Positions 1-8,251 of a stretch of 64,000 nt of DNA are shown piece by piece. A program made the position numbers and the translations under genes. The number at the start of each line of letters is the position of its first letter. Position 1 is the first letter of the stretch. The notes below the pieces were generated by a model. That model did not search any database and was not told where the DNA came from. It saw only the letters and a list, made by a program, of their open reading frames with translations. Origin of the DNA: Lysobacteraceae bacterium 2PB (GTDB taxonomy: Bacteria > Pseudomonadota > Gammaproteobacteria > Xanthomonadales > Xanthomonadaceae); assembly GCA_005502915.1 (NCBI GenBank), contig SCMT01000015.1, forward strand, positions 28,376-92,375. The letters are read 5' to 3'.

Positions 1-827
1 ATGCTCAGCAGGCCGCGGACGAGCAGGGTGTACCAGACGTATTCATGCGGGAGGTTGTCGATGCCCGGCAGCATGTCCAGCCAGCTGATCACCGCGCCGG
101 CCATGACCGGCACCAGCACCGCCCACAGGAAGGGCTTGCTGCGCGCCCAGGCCGAGCAGAACATCAGCCAGCCGACGGTCGGCAGTGACCAGGCGGCGTA
201 CACCGGGATCACCGTCAGCGCGTTGCCCAGCATGCGGAACGGATGCGATTCGGTGAACATCGCGCTGGCGCCGGGCAGTCCGCTCAGGACCATGGCGAGT
301 GCGCCGAGGATCCACTGGCCGATACCGATCAGCAGGCCGAAGCCGACGGCCAGCAGCGGCGCCAGCAGCAGCGCCCAGGTCAGTTTCGACAGCACGGTCT
401 GCGTGTCGGAAACCGGCAGCGACTTCCAGAACAGCACGCTGCGGTCCTTGCGTTCGTCGTAGAGCGCGCCGAGCGAGTAGAAGAAGACCACGAAGGTCAT
501 CACCACCAGCGCGAGGGCGACGCCGCCGAGCAGCGACATGTCGCCGGCGAATCCCAGCGCCTTCAGGGCTTCGGCCGACTGCAGGTGCATTTCGACGTCC
601 TTGAAATCGCCGTCGATGCTGGTCTTGGCCTTGCCGACCATGAAGATGCTGGCGATCGCGCCGAGCAGCGAGAGGAACAGCGAGATCCCGCCGGCGACGA
701 TCGGCGCCCAGAAGAAGCCGCCCTTGTTTTCCCAGAATTCGCGCTTGAGCAGGGACTTGAACTTGTCGGCCGAGGTGATGTGGCGTGCGGCCGCGACGCC
801 CGTGGTTTCGATGGCGGAGGTGTTCAT
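1..827 (-). CDS. ABC-2 type transporter permease (3' end cut by window edge)
   Basis: Membrane permease of an ABC-2 exporter. 275 codons are visible and the frame is open to the window edge, so the C-terminus is missing. The N-terminus carries a short cytoplasmic stretch ending KREFWENKGG, then a hydrophobic helix. A large loop and further hydrophobic segments follow, with a conserved-looking patch DERKDRSVLFWKSLPVSD about 140 residues in, typical of ABC-2 permeases that partner short ATPases. The start ATG overlaps the ATPase stop (ATGA, 824-827), so translation is coupled. Together with the ATPase and the GntR regulator this is the usual YtrA-type exporter operon. The substrate cannot be told from sequence; cell-envelope stress or peptide export is the usual guess. 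Confidence 0.85.
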   Translation of the reverse strand, partial: MNTSAIETTGVAAARHITSADKFKSLLKREFWENKGGFFWAPIVAGGISLFLSLLGAIASIFMVGKAKTSIDGDFKDVEMHLQSAEALKALGFAGDMSLLGGVALALVVMTFVVFFYSLGALYDERKDRSVLFWKSLPVSDTQTVLSKLTWALLLAPLLAVGFGLLIGIGQWILGALAMVLSGLPGASAMFTESHPFRMLGNALTVIPVYAAWSLPTVGWLMFCSAWARSKPFLWAVLVPVMAGAVISWLDMLPGIDNLPHEYVWYTLLVRGLLS

Positions 828-1702
828 GCGTAGGTCCCCTTCATGGTGGCGACGAAGAGATCGGCGAGGCCCGGGATGCCGGTTTCGCCCAGCGCGGCGA
901 GCTGCGCCTGCGGCACGCCGTCGAAGATCATCCGGGTCTTCCCGAACGGCAGGGTCTGCTCGTCGATCGGCTTGAAGCGGCGCGCTTCCTCGGCGCGGTC
1001 CGCGTTGACCAGCAGGTCGACGAAGCGGTCGCCGACCGTTTCCATCGAGGCATCGAGCACGATCTTGCCGTTCTGGATGAACAGCACGTCGGTGAGGATG
1101 TGTTCGATCTCCTCGACCTGGTGCGTGGTGACGATGATGGTCTTCTGTTCGTCGAAGTAGTCCTCGAGCAGGCGCCGGTAGAACTCCTTGCGGTACAGGA
1201 TGTCCAGGCCCAGGGTCGGTTCGTCCAGCACCAGCAGGCGGGCGTCGATGGCCATCACCAGGGCCAGGTGCAGCTGCACGATCATGCCCTTGGACATCTC
1301 GCGCACCCGCATGTCCTGCTTGAGCTGGGTGTGGGCGATGAAGCGGTCGCACTTGGCGCGGTCGAAGCGCGGGTGCACGCCGGCGACGAACTCGATGGCC
1401 TCGCGCACCCGCATCCAGCGCGGCAGCACGGCGACGTCGGCGATGAAGCAGACATCCTTCATCAGTTCGTCGCGCTCGGTGCGCGGGTCGCGACCGAGGA
1501 CCTTGAGGTCGCCTTCGAAGGGGATCAGGCCGAGCACGGCCTTCAGCGTGGTGGTCTTGCCCGAGCCGTTGGGGCCGATCAGGCCGATGATGCGGCCTGC
1601 CGGGATCTCGAACTCGGTGTTGTCCAGCGCCAGCTTGTTCTTGTAGGCCTTGCGCAGGCCGCGGGCGCGGATCACGGGGACGGTGGTGTCGACGGCGCTC
1701 AT
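824..1702 (-). CDS. ABC transporter ATP-binding protein
   Basis: 292-residue nucleotide-binding subunit that would energise the adjacent ABC-2 permease at the inner membrane. Walker A is GPNGSGKTTT at about residue 43. The signature loop is degenerate (REMSKGM in place of LSGGQ), Walker B is LLVLDEPTLGLD, and the switch histidine lies in IIVTTHQVEEIEH. A short C-terminal extension follows. The start overlaps the stop of the GntR regulator (ATGA, 1699-1702) and its own stop overlaps the permease start. This arrangement of regulator, ATPase and permease is that of YtrA/BcrA-type operons. Confidence 0.93.
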   Translation of the reverse strand: MSAVDTTVPVIRARGLRKAYKNKLALDNTEFEIPAGRIIGLIGPNGSGKTTTLKAVLGLIPFEGDLKVLGRDPRTERDELMKDVCFIADVAVLPRWMRVREAIEFVAGVHPRFDRAKCDRFIAHTQLKQDMRVREMSKGMIVQLHLALVMAIDARLLVLDEPTLGLDILYRKEFYRRLLEDYFDEQKTIIVTTHQVEEIEHILTDVLFIQNGKIVLDASMETVGDRFVDLLVNADRAEEARRFKPIDEQTLPFGKTRMIFDGVPQAQLAALGETGIPGLADLFVATMKGTYA

Positions 1703-2070
1703 GCGTCACCTCCCTGACGGGCGGGGGCGAGCAGTTCCTGCATGCTCAGGCCCAGTCGCTGGATGCGTTCGAGGACCAGCGGCCACTCTTCGCGCAGGAA
1801 GCGGTCGCGCTCGCTGGACAGCAGTTTCTTCGCGGCTTCTTCGGTGACGTACATGCCCAGTCCTCTGCGTTTCTCGACAAGTGCCTCGTCCGCCAGTTCC
1901 TGGTAGGCGCGCGAGACGGTGATGGGGTTGAGTTGGTATTCGGCCGCCACCTGGCGGACCGAGGGGAGCGCATCGCCCGGCTTGAGCACGCCGTCGAGCA
2001 TCATCGCGATCACCCTGTCCTTGAGCTGGCGGTAGATCGGAGCGCCATCGCTCCATTGGATTGCGGTCAT
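1699..2070 (-). CDS. GntR-family (YtrA subfamily) transcriptional regulator
   Basis: 123-residue regulator. An N-terminal winged helix-turn-helix (about residues 10-75, including GDALPSVRQVAAEY and NPITVSRAYQEL) is followed by a short tail of about 45 residues with no large effector domain, the hallmark of the YtrA subgroup. It probably represses its own operon through the palindrome at 2331-2356. I chose the ATG at 2070 because AGGAG lies 8 nt upstream; longer upstream frames lack such a site. It is co-translated with the ATPase through a 4-base overlap. Confidence 0.9.
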   Translation of the reverse strand: MTAIQWSDGAPIYRQLKDRVIAMMLDGVLKPGDALPSVRQVAAEYQLNPITVSRAYQELADEALVEKRRGLGMYVTEEAAKKLLSSERDRFLREEWPLVLERIQRLGLSMQELLAPARQGGDA

Positions 2071-2075
2071 GGGAA

Positions 2076-2306
2076 TCAGCTCCTGTTGCTGCGGCGCATG
2101 CCCTGCGCGAAGGAGAAGAAGGGAAGCGCCATCGCGTCCCGGGCCCGGGCACTGTGATGGCGACGGTGGGAATCGCCCTCTGCGCCCGCACCGCTGGCCG
2201 ACGTCTGGCTGGCGAGGGCGAAAAGACCGGTCAGGACCAGTCCGGCGGCGAGCCCGCCCATGGCGATGCTCGGATTGCGAACCGCGGTGTACGTCTGGCG
2301 TTGCAT
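2076..2306 (-). CDS. Small membrane protein leading the GntR-ABC operon
   Basis: 76 residues, not recognised. One hydrophobic helix lies at about residues 15-33 (SIAMGGLAAGLVLTGLFALA), followed by a His/Arg-rich polar tail. It is likely a real gene: AGGAG stands 7 nt before its ATG, its stop lies 5 nt before the regulator's ATG, and the regulator's own Shine-Dalgarno sits in its last codons. It is the first gene after the operator-promoter region. A role as a small sensor or accessory subunit of the exporter is only a guess. Confidence 0.6.
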   Translation of the reverse strand: MQRQTYTAVRNPSIAMGGLAAGLVLTGLFALASQTSASGAGAEGDSHRRHHSARARDAMALPFFSFAQGMRRSNRS

Positions 2307-2330
2307 GGGTCAACTCCTGCACTCGTTGAC

Positions 2331-2356
2331 TGGTGTTGTATGCAACTATAACACCA
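2331..2356 (-). promoter_or_regulatory. Palindromic operator of the GntR/YtrA operon
   Basis: 26-nt imperfect palindrome with perfect 7-nt outer arms TGGTGTT and AACACCA and symmetric inner TA dinucleotides around a 6-nt core. It lies 25 nt upstream of the first gene of the operon. YtrA-type regulators bind GT/AC-ended palindromes of about this size, so autorepression here is the likely reading. The palindrome is seen directly; the function is inferred. Confidence 0.6.
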
Positions 2357-2442
2357 AAACAGGACAGGTCAAGCCCCCGGGAAACCTTTTCCCCCCAACT
2401 GAAGTCATACTCGGGCCCTCGCCCAGCCCTGGAGGCCTTCCC

Positions 2443-3033
2443 GTGACCCGTTTCCTGGCCAGAACCCTCGCCATCGCTTCCCTGTGCATGCTGCCCCTGC
2501 TGGCCGGCGCTGCCGGCGGCGGCCTGCTCGACCACAGCTACCGCCCTCTGGCCGGCAAGGCGCCGGTGAACCTCAGCAAGACCTACGGCGGCCAGGTGCT
2601 CCTGGTGGTCAACACCGCCAGCAAATGCGGCTTCACGCCGCAGTTCGAGGCCCTGGAGGCCCTGCATGCCCGCTACAAGCCGCGTGGTTTTGCCGTGCTG
2701 GGTTTTCCCTCCGGCGACTTCATGGGCCAGGAGTTCGACGAGGAAAAGAAGATCCATGAGTTCTGCACGCTGACCTACGGCGTGAAGTTCCCGATGTTCC
2801 AGAAGGTCAGCGTCACGGGAAAGACCGCGACGCCGTTCTATCGCGATCTGGCGCAGGCCAGCGGCGAAAGCCCGAAATGGAACTTCCACAAGTACGTGAT
2901 CGGCCGCGACGGCAAGGTCGTGGCCAGCTTCGGCAGCCGCACCAAGCCGGATGCGCCGGAAGTCGTGGCCGCCATCGAACAGGCGCTGAAGGCCCCGAAG
3001 CCGGCCGCTGTCCCGGCGCCGGCGGCGAAATGA
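2443..3033 (+). CDS. Glutathione peroxidase family protein, exported
   Basis: 196-residue thiol peroxidase that would reduce peroxides in the periplasm. A Sec signal peptide covers about residues 1-23 (ends LLAGAAGG). The peroxidase motif NTASKCGFTPQ carries the peroxidatic Cys, followed by FPSGDFMGQEF (catalytic Gln) and WNFHKYVI (catalytic Trp). An Ala/Pro-rich tail ends the protein. I chose the GTG at 2443 because GGAGG lies 7 nt upstream and a clean signal peptide follows; an in-frame ATG at 2260 would read across the divergent promoter. The gene is monocistronic and divergent from the GntR operon. It could use thioredoxin rather than glutathione, as most bacterial members do. Confidence 0.9.
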   Translation: MTRFLARTLAIASLCMLPLLAGAAGGGLLDHSYRPLAGKAPVNLSKTYGGQVLLVVNTASKCGFTPQFEALEALHARYKPRGFAVLGFPSGDFMGQEFDEEKKIHEFCTLTYGVKFPMFQKVSVTGKTATPFYRDLAQASGESPKWNFHKYVIGRDGKVVASFGSRTKPDAPEVVAAIEQALKAPKPAAVPAPAAK

Positions 3034-3062
3034 TTGCCCGCATCCGCCCGGGCCGTGACAAT
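3034..3062 (+). promoter_or_regulatory. Predicted sigma70 promoter for the FKBP gene
   Basis: TTGCCC (3034-3039) and GACAAT (3057-3062) are separated by 17 nt, a good match to the sigma70 consensus. They lie about 75 nt upstream of the FKBP start and immediately after the peroxidase stop. Confidence 0.4.
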
Positions 3063-3136
3063 ACGCGGCTTGCATGGCCGCGCCGGGCCGGAGGTCCGGC
3101 GGCGGCCCCGACCCGACCGATTCCGTGGAGAGATCG

Positions 3137-4081
3137 ATGAGTGTTCGTTTTCGCGGCCTGGCCGCAGGGATGGCCGTCGCGGCGATGCTGTTCGCCGGCA
3201 TGGCCCAGGCTGAGGAGAAAGCAGTGCTGACGACAGAGCGCGACAAGGTGAGTTACATGATCGGCGCCGATGTCGGCGGTTCGATTTCCAGCGTCGGCCC
3301 CGACCTCGACGTGGCTGCGTTCGAGCGCGCCCTGCGCAACGCCTTCGATGGCGGCAAGCCGCTGCTGACCGACGAGGAAGCGCGCTCGGTCGGCACTGCG
3401 CTCATGCAGCGCATCGGCGAGCGCACCGGTCGCCCGGTCCCCGGACAGGCGCCGGGCGCGAAGGCGCCGGCCGTCGCCAAGGACAAGGTCGGCTACCTGG
3501 TCGGCACCGATGTCGGTCGATCGCTGGCGCCGATCAAGGACGAGATCGACGTCGCGGTCCTGCTGCAGGCCATGCGTACGCGCATGGCCGCCGGCAAGCT
3601 GCTGCTCACGGACGAGGAGATGAATGGCATCCGCGACAGCTTCTCCAAGCGCATGCAGGCGAAGGAGGAGAGCCGCCTGGCCGGCCTCGCGCAGAAGAAC
3701 GCCGAGGAGGGCGCGGCCTTCCTCGAAAAGAACAAGGGCCAGAAGGGCGTGATCGCCACGGCCTCGGGCCTGCAGTACATGGTGCTGCGCCAGGGCACCG
3801 GCCAGCGTCCGCGTCCCAGCGACCGGGTGCGCGTGCATTACCACGGCACGCTGCTCGACGGCACCGTGTTCGACAGTTCCTACGATCGCGGCCAGCCCGC
3901 CGAATTCGGCCTCAGCCAGGTGATCGCCGGCTGGACCGAAGGCGTGGCGCTGATGCCGGTCGGCGCGAAGTACCGGTTCTGGATTCCCGCGTCGCTGGCC
4001 TACGGCGAGCGCGGCAGTCCGCCGACCATCGGCCCCGGCGCGACCCTCGTGTTCGACGTCGAACTGCTCGACGTGCTCTGA
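3137..4081 (+). CDS. FKBP-type peptidyl-prolyl isomerase with duplicated N-terminal module
   Basis: 314-residue periplasmic prolyl isomerase/chaperone of the Mip/FkpA class. A signal peptide ends at about residue 25 (GMAQA). The C-terminal FKBP domain (about 200-314) keeps the family core: [49 protein letters not shown] and [10 protein letters not shown]. Unusually the helical dimerisation module occurs twice: residues about 36-100 ([14 protein letters not shown] to [11 protein letters not shown]) and about 112-175 ([14 protein letters not shown] to [11 protein letters not shown]). The next gene has one copy. The start follows GGAG at 3127-3130. It lies 103 nt before its paralogue and is probably co-transcribed with it. 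Confidence 0.92.
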   Translation: MSVRFRGLAAGMAVAAMLFAGMAQAEEKAVLTTERDKVSYMIGADVGGSISSVGPDLDVAAFERALRNAFDGGKPLLTDEEARSVGTALMQRIGERTGRPVPGQAPGAKAPAVAKDKVGYLVGTDVGRSLAPIKDEIDVAVLLQAMRTRMAAGKLLLTDEEMNGIRDSFSKRMQAKEESRLAGLAQKNAEEGAAFLEKNKGQKGVIATASGLQYMVLRQGTGQRPRPSDRVRVHYHGTLLDGTVFDSSYDRGQPAEFGLSQVIAGWTEGVALMPVGAKYRFWIPASLAYGERGSPPTIGPGATLVFDVELLDVL

Positions 4082-4184
4082 CGCGACCGCGCCCCGTTTT
4101 CCCGATTTCCGCAGCGTTCCCGCCATTCCCCCCTCAACCCAACCGCGCCGCAAGGGCGGCGCGTTCCACCCAGGAGTTTTCCAG

Positions 4185-4994
4185 ATGAAACTGTCGCGTC
4201 ATGTGACCCTCGCCGTGGCCACGGCCTCGTGCGTCCTCGCGCTCGCCGCGTGCAAGCCGATCGACAAGGACGCCGCCGCCGAAGGCGACAAGAAGGCCGC
4301 CGAAGCCGGCAACAAGGACAGCAAGGACGGCGCGCTCAAGATCCCGGGCCTCGCGACCGAGAAGCAGCAGGTCAGCTACATGATCGGCATGGACATCGGC
4401 AAGTCGCTCAAGCCGATGAAGGACGAACTGGACCTGGCGACGCTCGAGCGCGCGATCAAGGACACCTTCGCCGACAAGAAGCCGCTGCTGACCGACGAGC
4501 AGGCGATGCAGGTCATGCAGGGCTTCGCCCAGAAGATGCAGGCCAAGCAGCAGGAAGAAATGGCCAAGAAGCAGGCCGAGATGGAAGCCCAGGGCAAGAA
4601 GAACATCGAGGAAGGCGCCAAGTTCCTCGCCGAGAACGGCAAGAAGCCGGGCGTGCAGACCACGGCCTCGGGCCTGCAGTACCAGGTCGTCACCGAAGGC
4701 AAGGGTCCGAAGCCGAAGGCCGACCAGACCGTGAAGGTGCACTACACCGGCACGCTGCTCGACGGCACCAAGTTCGACAGCTCGCACGACCGCAACGAAC
4801 CGGCGCAGTTCATGCTGAACGCCGTGGTGCCGGGCTGGACCGAAGCCCTGCAGCTGATGCCGGTCGGCAGCAAGTACAAGCTGTGGATCCCGTCGAAGCT
4901 CGGCTACGGCGAGCAGGGCACCCCGGGTGGCCCGATCCCGCCGAACGCCACCCTGGTGTTCGAAGTCGAACTGCTGGAAATCGTCAAGCAGTAA
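4185..4994 (+). CDS. FKBP-type peptidyl-prolyl isomerase, lipoprotein (Mip/FkpA-like)
   Basis: 269 residues. A lipoprotein signal with lipobox LALAAC places the lipidated Cys at residue 23, so the protein is membrane-anchored, probably in the outer membrane. It has one helical dimerisation module (about 62-125; [25 protein letters not shown]) and a long Lys/Gln/Glu-rich alpha helix linking to the FKBP domain (about 155-269; [39 protein letters not shown]). The architecture equals Mip of Legionella and E. coli FkpA. A strong Shine-Dalgarno AGGAG lies about 8 nt before the ATG. It is a paralogue of the preceding gene. Confidence 0.94.
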   Translation: MKLSRHVTLAVATASCVLALAACKPIDKDAAAEGDKKAAEAGNKDSKDGALKIPGLATEKQQVSYMIGMDIGKSLKPMKDELDLATLERAIKDTFADKKPLLTDEQAMQVMQGFAQKMQAKQQEEMAKKQAEMEAQGKKNIEEGAKFLAENGKKPGVQTTASGLQYQVVTEGKGPKPKADQTVKVHYTGTLLDGTKFDSSHDRNEPAQFMLNAVVPGWTEALQLMPVGSKYKLWIPSKLGYGEQGTPGGPIPPNATLVFEVELLEIVKQ

Positions 4995-5054
4995 AGCGAC
5001 CATCGCGTGGTGCGCTGTGTCGCCCCGTCTCCCAGCGGGGACGATGCGGCGCCG

Positions 5055-5090
5055 GGGGCCGGAGCCGAGGTTCCGGCCCCTTGCGTTTCG
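5055..5090 (+). terminator. Intrinsic terminator after the FKBP pair
   Basis: 9-bp GC-rich stem (GGGGCCGGA with TCCGGCCCC) and an 8-nt loop, followed by a moderately T-rich stretch (TTGCGTTTC). It sits 60 nt past the lipoprotein stop and before ugd. Confidence 0.6.
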
Positions 5091-5158
5091 GCTTCCGCGC
5101 GGATCATCGCGCGCGAACCCACCCCCCAGATCGATATCACGACATTCGAGAGGCCCCC

Positions 5159-6502
5159 ATGCGCGTCACCATTTTCGGCACCGGCTATGTCGGCCTGGTC
5201 ACCGGCACCTGTCTGGCCGAAGTCGGGCATGAAGTGATCTGCGTCGACATCGACGCCGCCAAGATCGACGGCCTGTGCAACGGCATCATCCCGATCTACG
5301 AGCCGGGCCTGGAACCCATGGTCAAGGCCAATCACGCCGAAGGCCGCCTGCATTTCACCACCGACGCCGCCTCCGCAATCGCGCATGGCGACGTGATCTT
5401 CATCGCCGTCGGCACGCCGCCGGACGAGGACGGCAGCGCCGACCTGCAGTACGTGCTGGCGGTGGCGAAGACCATCGGCACCCATCTGCAGAAGCCGGCG
5501 GTGGTCGTCGACAAGTCGACCGTGCCGGTCGGCACCGCCGACAAGGTGCGCGCCGCGATCGCCGATGCGCTGGCCGCGCGTGGTGCCGATGTCGCCTACG
5601 ACGTGGTGTCGAACCCCGAATTCCTGAAGGAGGGCGCGGCGGTCGAGGACTGCATGCGTCCCGATCGCATCGTGATCGGCGCCGACAGCGCGTCCGCGAT
5701 CGACAAGCTGAAGAAGCTGTATGCGCCCTTCAACCGCAACCATGAGCGCATCGTGGTGATGGACGTGCGTTCCGCCGAGCTGACCAAGTACGCTGCAAAC
5801 GCGATGCTGGCGACCAAGATCAGCTTCATGAACGAGATCGCCAACATCGCCGAGAAGGTCGGCGCCGACGTGGAGATGGTGCGCCAGGGCATCGGCTCCG
5901 ACCCGCGCATCGGCTGGCACTTCATCTATCCGGGCGCCGGCTACGGCGGTTCGTGCTTCCCGAAGGACGTGCAGGCGCTGGCGCGCACCGCGCAGCAGCA
6001 TGGCTACCATGCAGAGCTGCTGGATGCCGTCGAGTCGGTGAACCACCGCCAGAAGGCGCATCTGTTCGAACTGATCGAGCGCCACTACGGCAGCAGCGAC
6101 CTGCGCGGCAAGACCTTCGCGGTCTGGGGCCTGGCCTTCAAGCCGAACACCGACGACATGCGCGAAGCCTCGAGTCGCCGCCTGCTGCAGCTGCTGTGGG
6201 ATGCCGGCGCGAACGTGCGCGCCTTCGACCCTGAGGCTGCGCACGAGGCGCAGCGCATCTTCGGCGAACGTGAGGATCTGGTCCTGTGCGAACACGCGCC
6301 CGAGGCGCTACAGGGCGCCGACGCACTGGTCGTCATCACCGAGTGGAAGCAGTTCCGCAGCCCGGATTTCGCGAAGCTGAAGTCGGCGCTGAAGGACGCG
6401 GTGGTGTTCGACGGCCGCAACCTGTACGACCCGGCCGAAGTGGAGGCTGCCGGCGTGGCCTACTACGGTATCGGCCGTGGTCGTTCGATCCGGTCGCATT
6501 GA
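5159..6502 (+). CDS. ugd: UDP-glucose 6-dehydrogenase
   Basis: 447-residue cytosolic enzyme oxidising UDP-glucose to UDP-glucuronate with two NAD+, feeding exopolysaccharide and lipid A/LPS sugar synthesis. The N-terminal Rossmann motif is [12 protein letters not shown]. The catalytic cysteine lies in [16 protein letters not shown] (about residue 266), the conserved SNPEFLKEG segment is present, and a C-terminal UDP-binding domain carries [18 protein letters not shown]. Length is normal for the family. I took the ATG at 5159 since the family starts at the Rossmann strand; longer in-frame openings run back through the FKBP gene in the wrong frame. Confidence 0.96.
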   Translation: MRVTIFGTGYVGLVTGTCLAEVGHEVICVDIDAAKIDGLCNGIIPIYEPGLEPMVKANHAEGRLHFTTDAASAIAHGDVIFIAVGTPPDEDGSADLQYVLAVAKTIGTHLQKPAVVVDKSTVPVGTADKVRAAIADALAARGADVAYDVVSNPEFLKEGAAVEDCMRPDRIVIGADSASAIDKLKKLYAPFNRNHERIVVMDVRSAELTKYAANAMLATKISFMNEIANIAEKVGADVEMVRQGIGSDPRIGWHFIYPGAGYGGSCFPKDVQALARTAQQHGYHAELLDAVESVNHRQKAHLFELIERHYGSSDLRGKTFAVWGLAFKPNTDDMREASSRRLLQLLWDAGANVRAFDPEAAHEAQRIFGEREDLVLCEHAPEALQGADALVVITEWKQFRSPDFAKLKSALKDAVVFDGRNLYDPAEVEAAGVAYYGIGRGRSIRSH

Positions 6503-6514
6503 TCGGGCACTGCC

Positions 6515-6742
6515 ATGACCTCCGCACACGACGCCAGCCTGGAAGCACGCGTGGTCGAGCTCGAAACCCGGCTCGCGTTCCAGGAACACGCCATGACCGA
6601 GCTCAGCGACGCCTTGGCCGAGCTGCGCATTGAAGCCGCGCGCAGCGCCGACCTGCTGCGCCGCGTGCTGGAAGACCTGAAACTCCATCGCGGCGACCTG
6701 ATGGCCGACCCGGCCAGCGAGCCGCCGCCTCCCCACTACTGA
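6515..6742 (+). CDS. slyX: SlyX family protein
   Basis: 75-residue, almost wholly alpha-helical coiled-coil protein (ARVVELETRLAFQEHAMTEL, then DLLRRVLEDLK) ending in the Pro-rich PPPPHY tail that marks SlyX. The molecular function is unknown; in enterobacteria the gene lies next to slyD, an FKBP isomerase. Here two FKBP genes lie a few kb upstream, which may be coincidence. It starts 12 nt after ugd and ends 15 nt before the DUF2058 gene, so all three are probably one transcript. Confidence 0.85.
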   Translation: MTSAHDASLEARVVELETRLAFQEHAMTELSDALAELRIEAARSADLLRRVLEDLKLHRGDLMADPASEPPPPHY

Positions 6743-6757
6743 TCCGATCCGACCGTC

Positions 6758-7444
6758 ATGAGCGATTCCCTCCGCGACCAGTTGCTCGGGCTCGGCTTCA
6801 AGCCGGCACCGAAGCCGGAACGAACCGAGAAGCCCGCGCACAAGCAGGGCAGCGGCCATGGCAAGCCCCAGGGCGGCCAGCAGGCGCGTGACCAGAAGCC
6901 CGGGCAGGGCGCCCGGCCTGACGCCAGGCCAGGCAGCGGTCGGCCCGATGCCCGGCGCCCTGGCGGACGCAAGCCCGGCGGCAGGCCGCAGGGGCAGGGC
7001 AAGCCACCGCGTACCCAGGAAGAGATCGACCTCGCCAAGGCCTACGCGATCCGCGCGCAGCGCGAGAAGGAAGAGCGGATCGAAGCCGAGCGCGTGAAGC
7101 AGGAGGAAGCACGCCTGCGTCGCGAAGCGAAGGCGAAACTGGCCGAACTGCTCAAGGACAAGACGCTCAACGACAAGGACGCCGATATCGCGCGTCATTT
7201 CGAGTACGGCGGCAAGATCAAGCGCATCTACGTCAATGAAGCCCAGCTCAGGCAGCTCAACGCCGGTGAACTGGGCGTGGTGCAGCTCGACGGCCGCTAC
7301 CAACTGGTGACCGCCGAACTGCTGGCCGAGGCCGAGGCGATCTTCCCGCCCGCGATCGCGCTCAAGGTCGATCCGAACGCCGTGCCCGGCGACGATCCCT
7401 ATGCCGACCCGAAATACCAGGTGCCCGACGACCTGGTCTGGTGA
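6758..7444 (+). CDS. DUF2058 family protein
   Basis: 228 residues. The N-terminus (MSDSLRDQLLGLGF) and the C-terminal segment (ARHFEYGGKIKRIYVNEAQ, YQLVTAELLAEAEAIFPP) are those of the DUF2058 family (E. coli YaiL), sometimes described as nucleoprotein/polynucleotide-associated. Between them lie a Lys/Arg/Gly/Pro/Gln-rich disordered stretch (about residues 18-85) and a highly charged coiled coil (about 90-130). The basic disordered region fits nucleic-acid binding, but the function is unproven. It is the last gene of the ugd-slyX run and is followed by a strong bidirectional terminator. Confidence 0.85.
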   Translation: MSDSLRDQLLGLGFKPAPKPERTEKPAHKQGSGHGKPQGGQQARDQKPGQGARPDARPGSGRPDARRPGGRKPGGRPQGQGKPPRTQEEIDLAKAYAIRAQREKEERIEAERVKQEEARLRREAKAKLAELLKDKTLNDKDADIARHFEYGGKIKRIYVNEAQLRQLNAGELGVVQLDGRYQLVTAELLAEAEAIFPPAIALKVDPNAVPGDDPYADPKYQVPDDLVW

Positions 7445-7481
7445 CCGTGCGGTGCGACATCGCCATCTGCTGCTGAAACGA

Positions 7482-7505
7482 CGAAGGCCCCGCGAGGGGC
7501 CTTCG
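7482..7505. terminator. Bidirectional terminator between convergent genes
   Basis: 10-bp perfect stem CGAAGGCCCC / GGGGCCTTCG with a GCGA tetraloop. It lies between the DUF2058 gene (plus) and the NlpC/P60-like gene (minus). Confidence 0.7.
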
Positions 7506-7540
7506 CTGCTTTCGTATCGCCGGAGATCGTCGAGAGGCTC

Positions 7541-8251
7541 TCAGAACAGCTCGTCGATCGGCGTGGCGAGCAGGGCCTCGGCGCGATGCGCGTACTCGCG
7601 GATCGTCGAGATGCCGAGGTCGCGGACCAGGCGGTGCGCGGTGTGCGGCAGCGGCGAGTCGGCGATGTCGTGCGGGGCGATGTTCTTGCCTGAGACGTCG
7701 GGCAGCAGGTGGATGCCGGCGGCGGCGTAGCAGTGCTGGACCATGGCCGAGCAGTACAGTGCGCCTTCCTTCGCGAGCAGGTTGTCGCGCTTGCGCAGGC
7801 GGGTGCTGTACATCGCGAGCATGGTGCCGACCAGCTCGCTCAGCGAATAGCTGGCCAGGCCCGAGAGCAGGTCGAGGCCGGCGCCGACCACACGACGGGT
7901 CTGGGCCTCGTCGAGTCCGAAGTCGAGGATGGCGATGTTCGGGAATTCGTTCGCGTCGAAATAGCGCGCGACGCGGTTTTCCTGCACGCCCAGGCGCATC
8001 TGCTTGTAGCGCAGGTCGAGGTCGGACTCGATCACCCACCAGTGCCCGTCGCTGCGCCGTTCGCTGAACAGGAAGGCATGCGACCACAGGCTGCGGTGGC
8101 CGTCGTCTGTCAGCGGCGCCTGCGACTTGCGGATGACCTTGCTGATCCAGTCGCCGCCGGCGCACAGGCCGATGCGGCCCGGTGCGGCGTGACGCTGGAT
8201 GAAGGCTTCGTTGCTGGACGCGGCGGGCGCGTCGTCGTGGTCTTCGCTCAT
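7541..8251 (-). CDS. Permuted NlpC/P60 (YiiX/YebB-like) papain-fold protein
   Basis: 236 residues with no signal peptide. Candidate catalytic elements come in the permuted order: a histidine in SLWSHAFLFSE (about residue 78) and, later, a cysteine in GALYCSAMVQHCYAAAG (about residue 165). The leading segment GRIGLCAGGDWISKVIRKSQ resembles the start of YiiX/YebB-type permuted papain-fold proteins. These are predicted amidases, peptidases or acyltransferases acting on cell-wall or lipid substrates; the exact reaction is unknown. Its start overlaps the stop of the alpha/beta hydrolase (ATGA, 8248-8251), so the two are co-translated. Confidence 0.6.
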   Translation of the reverse strand: MSEDHDDAPAASSNEAFIQRHAAPGRIGLCAGGDWISKVIRKSQAPLTDDGHRSLWSHAFLFSERRSDGHWWVIESDLDLRYKQMRLGVQENRVARYFDANEFPNIAILDFGLDEAQTRRVVGAGLDLLSGLASYSLSELVGTMLAMYSTRLRKRDNLLAKEGALYCSAMVQHCYAAAGIHLLPDVSGKNIAPHDIADSPLPHTAHRLVRDLGISTIREYAHRAEALLATPIDELF

